A stretch of 64,000 nt of DNA from Oscillospiraceae bacterium (GTDB lineage: Bacteria; Bacillota; Clostridia; Oscillospirales; Ruminococcaceae): the NCBI GenBank assembly GCA_017550285.1, contig JAFZPP010000040.1, forward strand, positions 1 through 64,000, given 5' to 3'. Made by a program: the position numbers and the translations under genes. This document shows positions 1 through 7,212 of this stretch, in pieces; the first letter of the stretch is position 1; each line of letters opens with the position of its first letter. The notes under the pieces were generated by a model, which was not told where the DNA came from, searched no databases, and was given only the letters and a program-made list of their open reading frames with translations.

Positions 1-55
1 CAAGCTACATTTCCTCATGCATGATGTGGAAATGCTGATAGATTGAGGTGTATTT

Positions 56-910
56 ATGAGAGACAGAACTCCGGATATTCAGATGTTTGAAGATACAATG
101 CAGATACTGAAACAAGGCTTTTACGAGAAAGATGGCAGAAAAATTCTGCTGAAACTCTCTACCAAGGAGAGGGAAGAGATACAGGTATACCTTCCTGACG
201 ATGTGAAGAACATCTGCTACAACACAGAATTCAAGCCGACTGCCGCTGAGAACGAATGCTGCACCCACAGCTGCGAGAATATAGACTCCTATGCGCTTGC
301 CAGAAAGCGAGTAGCAGAGGGCATATCGAAAGTACTTGTGCTGAATCTTGCAAGTCCCGTGCATCCGGGCGGCGGTGTTCGCAGAGGAGCAAGAGCGCAG
401 GAAGAGGATCTATGCAGAAAAAGCTCGCTGTTGTTGTCGCTTGAAAGCAAAACAGCCCGCAAATACTACGAGTATAACAAGAACCTGCACTCTTTCATGG
501 GTTCAGATGCTCTGATGCTCACACCCAGCGTGGAGATCATCAAGGACGAAAATGGGGAGCTGCTCGGCGATACTGTTGTGGTATCGGTACTCACCTGCGC
601 TGCGCCGAAGGTATCCGGCGGCAAGGAAGGCATGAGCGAAGCCGCATACAGGCAGCTTGTCTATAACCGCATTGTCGGGATGCTGAAAGCAGCGGCATTT
701 TTCGGATACAGAAACCTGATTCTCGGCGCATGGGGCTGCGGTGCCTACGGGAACGATGCGAGTGTGATCTCCGACCTGTTCCGCAGGGCGCTGAACGAGC
801 TGGATTATAACGGGTTCAAGGAGAAGGATCTGTTCAGCAGGATTGACTTCGCCGTGCTGGATCGCACGCCGGCTCAGTTCAATTATAAGCAGTTCAAGCG
901 GAACTTTTGA
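56..910 (+). CDS. TIGR02452-type poly(ADP-ribose) glycohydrolase-like (macro fold) protein
   Basis: A 284-residue soluble protein of the microbial PARG family, expected to hydrolyse ADP-ribose-containing substrates in the cytoplasm. The family signature is visible: a glycine triplet at residues 105-107 (HPGGGVRRGARAQEED) followed by the QEE catalytic element at 115-117, the Glu pair expected to act on the ribosyl bond. A late GAWGCGAYGND segment fits the second phosphate-binding loop of a macro-type fold. The ATG follows GAGGTG at good spacing. The gene is clearly richer in GC than the block starting at 911, so it probably belongs to the host backbone rather than to the acquired island. A link to the ADP-ribose-signalling genes at 6558-8118 is tempting but not shown. 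The family call is firm; the exact substrate is unknown. Confidence 0.85.
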   Translation: MRDRTPDIQMFEDTMQILKQGFYEKDGRKILLKLSTKEREEIQVYLPDDVKNICYNTEFKPTAAENECCTHSCENIDSYALARKRVAEGISKVLVLNLASPVHPGGGVRRGARAQEEDLCRKSSLLLSLESKTARKYYEYNKNLHSFMGSDALMLTPSVEIIKDENGELLGDTVVVSVLTCAAPKVSGGKEGMSEAAYRQLVYNRIVGMLKAAAFFGYRNLILGAWGCGAYGNDASVISDLFRRALNELDYNGFKEKDLFSRIDFAVLDRTPAQFNYKQFKRNF

Positions 911-1054
911 ATATAACTTACGTTCGTGAAATATATACAACATAGGTTTGTTAATACTAATACTACTATAATTAAATCATTGAGCAGAAACCTTATAACT
1001 CATCCAAATCAAGCAGCGATTAGTTGTGCAATATGTCGAAATTTCAAATTGATG

Positions 1055-1083
1055 TTGACATATAATTGATTATGTGCTATACT
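1055..1083 (+). promoter_or_regulatory. Promoter of the RiPP-like cluster
   Basis: TTGACA at 1055-1060, 17 bp, then TATACT at 1078-1083: a near-consensus housekeeping promoter about 40 bp before the first precursor start. It is the only strong promoter seen between 911 and the end of the UvrA-like gene. The rest of 911-1054 is AT-rich and shows nothing else I can name. Confidence 0.8.
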
Positions 1084-1124
1084 ATACATAATAAATCACT
1101 GTATTCAGTAGGAGTGATGTTAAA

Positions 1125-1244
1125 ATGTTCCAGAATATCTCAAAGATTGTTGTTAAGCCCAAGAAATGCAAGAAAGCAGAGTCTATTATTGTTGTTTCGC
1201 AGAGAATGCAATGCAGAACAACTCATAAGCGTAAAGATTGCTGA
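1125..1244 (+). CDS. RiPP precursor peptide A
   Basis: A 39-residue peptide too short for ordinary gene calling. It begins MFQNISKIVVKPKKCKK and ends QCRTTHKRKDC. The ATG follows AGGAGTG at normal spacing. It lies directly downstream of a strong promoter and upstream of a radical SAM maturase. Its paralogue at 1282 shares the MF.N..KIVV start, the KAE..IVV.QR middle and an identical 11-residue C-terminus, the pattern expected of a leader plus a conserved core. The core candidate CRTTHKRKDC is strongly basic, with Cys residues bracketing eight positions, one His and two Thr. This copy has one extra residue and an additional Cys (residue 15) compared with its paralogue. Precursor function is inferred from position, size and conservation; the modification is unknown. 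Confidence 0.8.
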   Translation: MFQNISKIVVKPKKCKKAESIIVVSQRMQCRTTHKRKDC

Positions 1245-1281
1245 CTTGTGTTTTAAATCATTACTTCAGGAGGATTTTACT

Positions 1282-1398
1282 ATGTTCAAAAATGTCAAGA
1301 AAATTGTTGTGACTACGAAGAAAGAAAAGGCTGAAACGGTGATTGTTGTGGGCCAGAGAAGTCAGTGCCGAACCACACATAAGCGCAAGGATTGCTAA
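1282..1398 (+). CDS. RiPP precursor peptide B
   Basis: A 38-residue peptide beginning MFKNVKKIVVTTKKEKAE and ending QCRTTHKRKDC. AGGAGG lies at ideal spacing before the ATG at 1282, so translation should be strong. An in-frame upstream extension to 1066 is open but unlikely, since it would run through peptide A in another frame and lacks a ribosome site as good as this one. Third-position differences between A and B within the shared codons, together with the conserved protein sequence, argue that both copies are under selection as peptides. Only the two tail Cys residues are present here, so these are the likely modification sites. A hairpin terminator follows about 25 bp after the stop. Confidence 0.82.
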   Translation: MFKNVKKIVVTTKKEKAETVIVVGQRSQCRTTHKRKDC

Positions 1399-1423
1399 TA
1401 GAGACATAAGCGATTATGGCATT

Positions 1424-1450
1424 AAAATCCCGATTCATTCGGGATTTTTT
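1424..1450 (+). terminator. Intrinsic terminator/attenuator between precursors and maturase
   Basis: A 10-bp perfect stem (1424-1433 with 1439-1448), loop TTCAT, ending in a T run. It stands between the precursor genes and the maturase, with no second promoter visible. Partial readthrough would give far more precursor than enzyme mRNA, a common layout in RiPP loci. Confidence 0.8.
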
Positions 1451-1475
1451 ATTTTATGAAAGGATTAGATTGTGG

Positions 1476-2801
1476 ATGTCCAGAGAATTCGATTTAGATG
1501 AGATACTTTCTTTCCCAGATCCTTTAGTAGAAAAGTACCTAGAGGGATACCATATAGTTTTGGCTCCGCAGAACCCAAACTGGATTATTTTAAATACTGA
1601 AGAGTATAATATGTTCAAATATCTTCAGGAAGGGAAATCCCTTCGTGAGGCATTAGAAAACTACTATTCTCAGTACTGCGATGATGAAAATGAATGCATT
1701 AGGGTAATGACAAATTTACTAGAACAGATTCACGATGTGGATTTTTCCTCCGATGCCATCATTTCTGAAGAAGAACCAATTGAGACAATTACGAAAAAAG
1801 TGCATATTGGTACTACTAATGGCTGTAATATGCGATGTAAGCACTGCTATATGGCAGCTGGAAAAACTCCGTTAGAAACAATTGACATTGATAATACTAT
1901 TCGAATTATAAAAGGTCTTAATAAGACATATGGCAAGCTCGAAATAGTTGTTTCAGGCGGAGAGCCTTTAACATATAAACATATCTACAATTTACTTGAG
2001 CACATTAAAGATAACTATATTATTCTGTTTACAAATGGGTCTTTGATAACAGAAGATAATGCTGATATCATTGCAGAGTGTTGTAATGAAGTACAGATTA
2101 GTTTCGAGGGCATAACCCCTGAATGCTATGGATTAGTCAGGGATATTGAAAAGTATGATGCTGTTATAAATGCCCTCAGATTGCTGAAAAATCGCAATGT
2201 TAAGATTGTTCTTGCTGTAACCTTGCTGCCTGACACAATGTACGACATTCAGAAAAACCTTATTGATTTTATTAAATCGCTGGATTATAATAACGTCGAG
2301 GTTAGAATCAACGATGATATTGAATTAAGTGGCAATGCTGTATCGATGGATATTACAAAACAGGATCAAATTAACTCAAATGAAATTGTAATTCAAATGA
2401 TAAGAGAATTAGATAGTATTGGATGTTCTGTTCAAAACAATGATATCCGAAACACACGTTTTACCAATTGTGGAATAGGTACTAGTGTTGTAATCAATTA
2501 CGATGGTAACGTATATCCATGCCATAAATTCTCTAGTTATTCAATTGCAAAATCAGCAGATGTAGATCAAATCATTGAAGAGTTCAATGTGTTGAATCGA
2601 CAAACATCAAATAACAATATTGTCAAGTGTCAAAATTGCGATCTGAAATATATATGCTCAGGAGGCTGCAGAATAGATCACTATTTGAAGAGCGGCTCTA
2701 TGACACAAGTATCCTGTGATGAAGAGTTTAAGAATCAGCAATTATTAAAATTAATTCGAGATTATCGTATGTACCGCGAAAAGGTGGAATATGAGCAATG
2801 A
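1476..2801 (+). CDS. Radical SAM/SPASM peptide maturase with N-terminal PqqD-like domain
   Basis: A 441-residue enzyme expected to bind the precursor leader and install a radical-based crosslink. Residues about 20-90 resemble a PqqD-like RiPP recognition element (WIILNTEEYNMFKYLQEGKS). The radical SAM cluster is CNMRCKHC (C117, C121, C124) with GGEP at 161-164. The C-terminus is a SPASM domain: C332, DGNVYPC (C349), then C385-X2-C388-X5-C394-X3-C398, and C414, enough for two auxiliary Fe-S clusters. I chose ATG 1476 because the longer open frame from 1416 runs through the terminator. GAAAGGA at 1458-1464 precedes it, and TTG 1470 is an alternative start. The gene overlaps the methyltransferase by ATGA. 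SPASM peptide enzymes often make thioether or C-C bonds; which one applies here is not readable. Confidence 0.9.
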   Translation: MSREFDLDEILSFPDPLVEKYLEGYHIVLAPQNPNWIILNTEEYNMFKYLQEGKSLREALENYYSQYCDDENECIRVMTNLLEQIHDVDFSSDAIISEEEPIETITKKVHIGTTNGCNMRCKHCYMAAGKTPLETIDIDNTIRIIKGLNKTYGKLEIVVSGGEPLTYKHIYNLLEHIKDNYIILFTNGSLITEDNADIIAECCNEVQISFEGITPECYGLVRDIEKYDAVINALRLLKNRNVKIVLAVTLLPDTMYDIQKNLIDFIKSLDYNNVEVRINDDIELSGNAVSMDITKQDQINSNEIVIQMIRELDSIGCSVQNNDIRNTRFTNCGIGTSVVINYDGNVYPCHKFSSYSIAKSADVDQIIEEFNVLNRQTSNNNIVKCQNCDLKYICSGGCRIDHYLKSGSMTQVSCDEEFKNQQLLKLIRDYRMYREKVEYEQ

Positions 2802-3517
2802 ACAATCTTCAGAGCTATTTAGATAATGAGACTATAGAATACTATAAATGGCTGTCTCAATTCGGATTGTTTACATATGAACAAAGTATAATAGCTTCTT
2901 ATTTTCCTAAAGGGTCACTTGTTTTAGATGTCGGTTGTGGAACAGGTAGAACAACATTAGGTTTAAAATCTCTCGGCTATCGTGTACATGGGATAGACTA
3001 CTCTGATAAGATGATAAGTAAGGCAATAGAGAATCTTCCTAGCACAGCATTTAGTGTGCAAAACGTACTTGCTTTAGAGTTCCCTGATAATTCATTTGAC
3101 TGTGCATTATTTTCATTCAATGGCCTGATGTTGGTAGGATCTTACTCAGATCGATTAAAGGCCATGTCGGAAATCATGAGAGTTGTTCGTAGAGATGGTG
3201 TATTCTTTTTTACCACGCCTTTTCTTGATAATAAAGTAAATGGAGAATACTGGGGTGAAAAAATAGCAAAATTCGGAAAACAGTTATCCGCCTTTTCTGA
3301 AGAAGAGTTATTACTATTAGGCGATGAAATAACTGATGAAGGAAGAATTTCATTTCAGCTACACGTGCCTTTCATAAGTGAAATCCATAAAATGATTGCA
3401 GAATCAAACTGCGAAATCGTATTTGAAGGAAGAAGACTAAATCTGTTTCCTGAAGAGACGGCAGAAGATGAACTAGATGACAATTATATATGGGTGGTGA
3501 AACATGGAAAAGTATAG
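2798..3517 (+). CDS. Class I SAM-dependent methyltransferase of the RiPP cluster
   Basis: A 239-residue Rossmann methyltransferase. Motif I is VLDVGCGTGRTTLGL (residues about 43-57), followed by the acidic strand HGIDYSDKMI that binds the SAM ribose, and a LEFPDNSFDCALF motif. There is no membrane segment. It is translationally coupled to the maturase (ATGA overlap) and overlaps the next gene by 14 bp, so the three enzymes form one transcription unit. The likely target is the modified peptide (His, Lys, Arg, Cys or C-terminal carboxylate), by position only. It resembles the Methyltransf_11/25 type, which does not reveal a substrate. Confidence 0.85.
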   Translation: MNNLQSYLDNETIEYYKWLSQFGLFTYEQSIIASYFPKGSLVLDVGCGTGRTTLGLKSLGYRVHGIDYSDKMISKAIENLPSTAFSVQNVLALEFPDNSFDCALFSFNGLMLVGSYSDRLKAMSEIMRVVRRDGVFFFTTPFLDNKVNGEYWGEKIAKFGKQLSAFSEEELLLLGDEITDEGRISFQLHVPFISEIHKMIAESNCEIVFEGRRLNLFPEETAEDELDDNYIWVVKHGKV

Positions 3518-5636
3518 TTATATTGGAATCACAACCAATAACCTAAAAGACATTTCAGTCGGATTTAATGATTATGAAATAATATACATCGGTGGCGCGA
3601 GTGGAAGCGGTAAATCAAGCCTTGCATTCGATACTATTGCATCAATTAGTGAGAATGAATATGGTAGTCTGACAAGCGACAATAAAGTTTCTGTTAAATT
3701 CAAAATAAAAGAATATAGTACTGTTTTAGTTCCAGCTACGCTGAAACAATTGAATTTCAATGTTAATCCACGTTCAATAATAATGACTTATTTTGGACTG
3801 TTCCCGCATATATCGAGCATTCTTTCAATATGTACAGGTATTCCGGCTGATAGCTTTTCTCTGAATGGGCAAGAACGATGCAGATACTGTAATGGGATTG
3901 GTTATGTCGATAAAATTGACGAGAAACTAATTGTGGACCCGGATAGACCAATTATTAACGGCCCGTTTAAGTGTTGGAATTCTTCATATTCCGATTTCTT
4001 TTCCCAATTGCTACATCTTTTTTGCACTGACAATGGGATTAACGAGAATAAACGCTTCTATGATTTAAGTCAAGCCGAAAGAGAAATGCTGCTTCGCTCA
4101 AAAGGCAACATTAAGTATACAATTCAGTATAAAGCTGGCGGTAGAACTAGAAGCAAGACAAGTGTATATATTGGTCCCATACTGGGATTAGAATTGCAAA
4201 AAAAAGATATGTTCGGATTGAATGCTGAAAAGTATTCAAAACCATGTCTTTGTCCTATGTGTCAGGGATCTCGCTTGTCGCACGATATAGGAATGATAAA
4301 TATACTCAAAGGCGTTACAGTAAATGATTTTTTTACAGCACATTTAGATGATGTAGAAAAAATAGTAAAAAAGATTCCTATAGAAAAGGCAAGTGCATAT
4401 TCGCGTGATTTGATCTTAAGGTTTATTAATGCTTGTAAGCAATTGAATATTTCATATCTCAGTTTATCTAGAGCTATTGGCACACTTTCCGGTGGAGAGC
4501 TACAGCGTTTACGAATGGTGCAGTTGATTTTAGGACGCTTAACAAATCTTCTGGTTATTTTGGATGAACCAACAAGTTCACTCGATCCACGTGAAGCAGA
4601 TGCAGTGATAAAGATAATCAAACAGTTAAGCAAAAACAACACCATTATTGTAGTTGATCATAATGATAAATTACGAAGAATAGCTCATCGCTCTTATTTC
4701 CTTGGTCCTAAAAGCGGTATTAACGGTGGATACCTAATTGATGAATCTGAATATAAAGCATCGCAGAAAAAGAGCAAGCCTAAAATCCCATCTTTAAGTG
4801 GAAGAAAAATAAAAGTTCAATTATTCTCAGACTATATAAAATATGGTGATCCATTAGTGATTACTGAAAATGCCTTGAATGGAATATGCGGGCGCTCGGG
4901 AATTGGTAAAACGACAATACTAAGAGACATATTACCTTATCAGATGGAAGGCTATAAGTATATTACACAAAAACCTATTAAAGCAGGCCGAAATTCTACA
5001 GTAGCTTCTTTTTCTGACATATTGGATTCAGTAAAAGCCTTTTATGCTCGCAAAACTCGCGCCGATAAAAAACTGTTTTCTTTAGCCCAAGATGGTGCAT
5101 GCCCTAAATGTCAAGGAAAGGGTTGTATTTTGATTGGCGACTATTATGATGAACAGTTATATATAGACTGTGAGTACTGTGAAGGAACTGGCTATTCAAC
5201 CAAGACTTTATCTCTCAAGGTGGACGGGATGAACATTTATGAGTTTTTAGATCAAAATATTGATACTATAATCCAAAACGGAATAAGCATATCTAAGAAG
5301 TTTGATTCAACCATCCGTTTATTGGCTAGTCTTGGATTAGGGCATTTAGTATTAAACCAGAAAACAAACACTTTATCTGGTGGAGAGAATCAAAGACTAA
5401 AACTGTCACAGGCACTTGGAGAAAGTTCCACAAAGATTTATGGTCTAGATGAGCCGTCAAAAGGACTTGGCCGAAGCGAGATGATTAGCCTAATTCAAGT
5501 GATATATGATAATATTGAAAGACAAGGCAAAACATTTATTGTATCAGAACATAATCCAGAATTTCTTGAATTGTGTTCATGCGTCAATGAACTCGTTTCT
5601 GACAAAAACATTGTACGCATACAAAGTAAAGTGTAA
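3504..5636 (+). CDS. Shortened UvrA-like twin ABC ATPase of the RiPP cluster
   Basis: A 710-residue paralogue of UvrA (true UvrA is about 940). Both ATPase halves are present. The first Walker A is GASGSGKSS (31-39), with signature LSGGELQRLRM near 328 and Walker B VILDEPTSSLDP. The second Walker A, GRSGIGKTT, lies near 462, with signature LSGGENQRLKL near 623. The UvrA zinc-finger pairs are recognisable (CRYCNGIGY, CLCPMCQGS, CPKCQGKG, CEYCEGTGY). The missing length falls mainly after the first Walker A, where UvrA carries its UvrB-binding region. Drug-producer UvrA-like proteins such as DrrC of daunorubicin producers confer self-resistance; by analogy this may protect DNA from, or bind, the peptide. 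It has no transmembrane domains, so it is not an exporter by itself. Confidence 0.88.
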   Translation: MEKYSYIGITTNNLKDISVGFNDYEIIYIGGASGSGKSSLAFDTIASISENEYGSLTSDNKVSVKFKIKEYSTVLVPATLKQLNFNVNPRSIIMTYFGLFPHISSILSICTGIPADSFSLNGQERCRYCNGIGYVDKIDEKLIVDPDRPIINGPFKCWNSSYSDFFSQLLHLFCTDNGINENKRFYDLSQAEREMLLRSKGNIKYTIQYKAGGRTRSKTSVYIGPILGLELQKKDMFGLNAEKYSKPCLCPMCQGSRLSHDIGMINILKGVTVNDFFTAHLDDVEKIVKKIPIEKASAYSRDLILRFINACKQLNISYLSLSRAIGTLSGGELQRLRMVQLILGRLTNLLVILDEPTSSLDPREADAVIKIIKQLSKNNTIIVVDHNDKLRRIAHRSYFLGPKSGINGGYLIDESEYKASQKKSKPKIPSLSGRKIKVQLFSDYIKYGDPLVITENALNGICGRSGIGKTTILRDILPYQMEGYKYITQKPIKAGRNSTVASFSDILDSVKAFYARKTRADKKLFSLAQDGACPKCQGKGCILIGDYYDEQLYIDCEYCEGTGYSTKTLSLKVDGMNIYEFLDQNIDTIIQNGISISKKFDSTIRLLASLGLGHLVLNQKTNTLSGGENQRLKLSQALGESSTKIYGLDEPSKGLGRSEMISLIQVIYDNIERQGKTFIVSEHNPEFLELCSCVNELVSDKNIVRIQSKV

Positions 5637-5643
5637 GTAACTG

Positions 5644-5663
5644 ATATCATACTTAAATGATAT
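5644..5663. repeat. Inverted repeat after the UvrA-like gene
   Basis: ATATCAT and ATGATAT arms of 7 bp around a 6-base spacer, just after the UvrA-like stop. There is no T run on the plus strand, so it is at best a weak terminator or mRNA end structure. Confidence 0.4.
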
Positions 5664-5721
5664 TGGCACGAAACAGAAAAAAACAATATGCAGCGCATAC
5701 AGTTGTAAAGTTTCTGAACAT

Positions 5722-5744
5722 CTGATATGATATAATGGTATCAG
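5722..5744. repeat. Operator-like inverted repeat over a TATAAT
   Basis: CTGATA and TATCAG arms separated by 11 bp, with TATAAT (5731-5736) in the middle. This could be a repressor site over a -10 box for the gene at 5885, but no good -35 box is present at the right distance. The remainder of 5637-5884 is AT-rich and otherwise unremarkable. Confidence 0.3.
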
Positions 5745-5884
5745 AAAAGCAAAGGCGCCGTTTTTCTAAATATGGCATAAGCACTAATGTATACACGAAT
5801 TAATAATGTTCTTGGAAAATGAAAAGAACAATTGTCGCTTCTGAAGGATAAACATTAATTTGTTATAATCGAAAGGAGAAGATA

Positions 5885-6385
5885 ATGAGACTTCATGATG
5901 AAAAAAGCAGGTTCTATTCGGAATTGTATCACAAAATTGATACAAAAAAAATCACAGCAGATGAATTTATAATCTTTGCAAACAAGTATAGAACTGATGA
6001 TTCAGATGACAATCATTCGGGATTCTTTGAGCTGTGTGCAAAATTTGTAGATATCAGCTTAAACGCAAAGAAATTTCCTGACCCAACAACTTGTGACGTC
6101 CCTGCCGTATTTTTATATGCGGATGTCAATGCAGCAAAAGCAGCATTCAAAGAATATGTAACTAATCATAAGTTAAGTGATATAGATGGAGTTCTTGAGG
6201 CAATAAGAATTATGCATATGTATGCTATTTTAGATGATGACACAAGAACTAAAAGTGCAACAATTACGCCGAAGAAACCCACTTCTAATACACAAGTCGG
6301 ATATGTAGGTAAATTTCATAATTTCCGTATGATACCTAATGAAATGTGGATAGAAATATGCCAGCAGATAAAAACGGAAATCTGA
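5885..6385 (+). CDS. Protein of unknown function in the acquired block
   Basis: A 166-residue acidic, soluble protein with no signal peptide or membrane helix. The ATG follows AAAGGAGAAG at good spacing. I do not recognise a family. The first 60 residues are rich in Asp, Glu and Lys and probably helical. A short Thr/Lys/Pro-rich linker (about 125-138) precedes a final 28-residue segment containing VGYVGKFHNFRMIPNEMW. It sits between the UvrA-like gene and the TIR-like gene and shares their low GC. A strong separate promoter downstream suggests it is not transcribed with the TIR gene. Whether it belongs to the RiPP locus, the defence locus or neither is open. Confidence 0.6.
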   Translation: MRLHDEKSRFYSELYHKIDTKKITADEFIIFANKYRTDDSDDNHSGFFELCAKFVDISLNAKKFPDPTTCDVPAVFLYADVNAAKAAFKEYVTNHKLSDIDGVLEAIRIMHMYAILDDDTRTKSATITPKKPTSNTQVGYVGKFHNFRMIPNEMWIEICQQIKTEI

Positions 6386-6422
6386 TGTTTTGATATTCCG
6401 TATCTTCGCTTCAACGAAGATC

Positions 6423-6451
6423 TTGACATTCATAGCGATTTATGCTATACT
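6423..6451 (+). promoter_or_regulatory. Promoter of the TIR/macro operon
   Basis: TTGACA at 6423-6428, 17 bp, TATACT at 6446-6451. Transcription would begin near 6458, giving a leader of about 100 nt before the TIR-like start. Confidence 0.8.
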
Positions 6452-6462
6452 ATTTTCATAGT

Positions 6463-6516
6463 TAGGCTATTAGTCAGCCCCATAGAATTAGCGCTCTATA
6501 GCCTATTCTGGGGCTG
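6463..6516 (+). promoter_or_regulatory. Structured leader RNA with two competing hairpins
   Basis: Two stems cannot form together. TAGGCTAT (6463-6470) pairs with ATAGCCTA (6498-6505). CAGCCCC (6475-6481) pairs with GGGGCTG (6510-6516), with AGAAT/ATTCT extending it inside. The second is followed by a weak U-containing stretch (CTATTTGTTT). This is the layout of an attenuator, or of a small RNA ending in an imperfect terminator, ahead of the TIR gene. No known riboswitch class was recognised. Confidence 0.5.
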
Positions 6517-6557
6517 CTATTTGTTTACATGGGATAATATATTTGAGGAGGACTTGT

Positions 6558-7157
6558 ATGAGCAAACGAGTTTATATCAGCGCAGATTATGCGCCCTATA
6601 ATGGAGATCGAGATGTTGTAGATGAACTTCATGCATGGGGTAAAGACTCTAAGCACATGGTTGACTATATTGATACAGCATCTGTAGTTTCCGGAAGTGT
6701 TTCGGATGATCCTGACTGTCGCCCGTGTGATTTGAAAAAAGAGTTCAATGAACAAATCAATGTTTCATCGGCTGTTATTTTCGTTATTGGTGATAAAACT
6801 GCCTCTAGAACAGCTGGTAGTTCATGTAACAGAAATAGTAAAGGAATGTTCTGCTCATGTACTCCCTATAAGCAGAATGCAAATGGTACTGGCCAATGTA
6901 AGGTTTTTTATACTCCAGATGATAATAATAATGTGAATTATGTTAACACATATTCCTATCTTAAACATGAGTTTATGCAAGCTGAAAAGAAAGGAAAGAC
7001 AATTATTATTGTGTACAACTCGTTTTATCATCAGCCAAGCTGGTTGCCGTCTTATATGAAAGCCTATGAAGACATTGCTCACCCGTTTTGGAAAAAGAAT
7101 GCACTTGGTCAGAAAATTGGAGATTATCAGTATATAAAAGAAGCACTGGGATATTAA
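6558..7157 (+). CDS. TIR-like protein (DUF1863/ThsB type), candidate Thoeris sensor
   Basis: A 199-residue cytoplasmic protein. It begins MSKRVYISADYAPYNGDRD, matching the first strand of the TIR-like (MTH538/DUF1863) fold. It continues with a VSSAVIFVIGDKT strand (69-81) and a YSYLKHEFMQAEKKGKTIII helix-strand (132-151), in which E138 is the probable catalytic Glu of an NAD-cleaving TIR. The middle holds a Cys-rich insert (C90, C99, C101, C114). ATG 6558 is preferred over 6543 because GAGGAGG stands at the right distance. The next gene encodes a membrane macro protein, the partner expected in type II Thoeris, where the TIR makes histidine-ADP-ribose on infection. Family call from motif reading; system assignment from gene pairing. 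Confidence 0.78.
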   Translation: MSKRVYISADYAPYNGDRDVVDELHAWGKDSKHMVDYIDTASVVSGSVSDDPDCRPCDLKKEFNEQINVSSAVIFVIGDKTASRTAGSSCNRNSKGMFCSCTPYKQNANGTGQCKVFYTPDDNNNVNYVNTYSYLKHEFMQAEKKGKTIIIVYNSFYHQPSWLPSYMKAYEDIAHPFWKKNALGQKIGDYQYIKEALGY

Positions 7158-7212
7158 TAGTATTATGTTTTAATAGGGCTCAATTGATATATTACCAAGA
7201 GGAGTTTTCAAT

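Noticed and set aside
56-910. PARG-like gene as a third Thoeris component
   Set aside because: It is 5.6 kb away, has host-like base composition, and the family is widespread in this clade outside defence loci.
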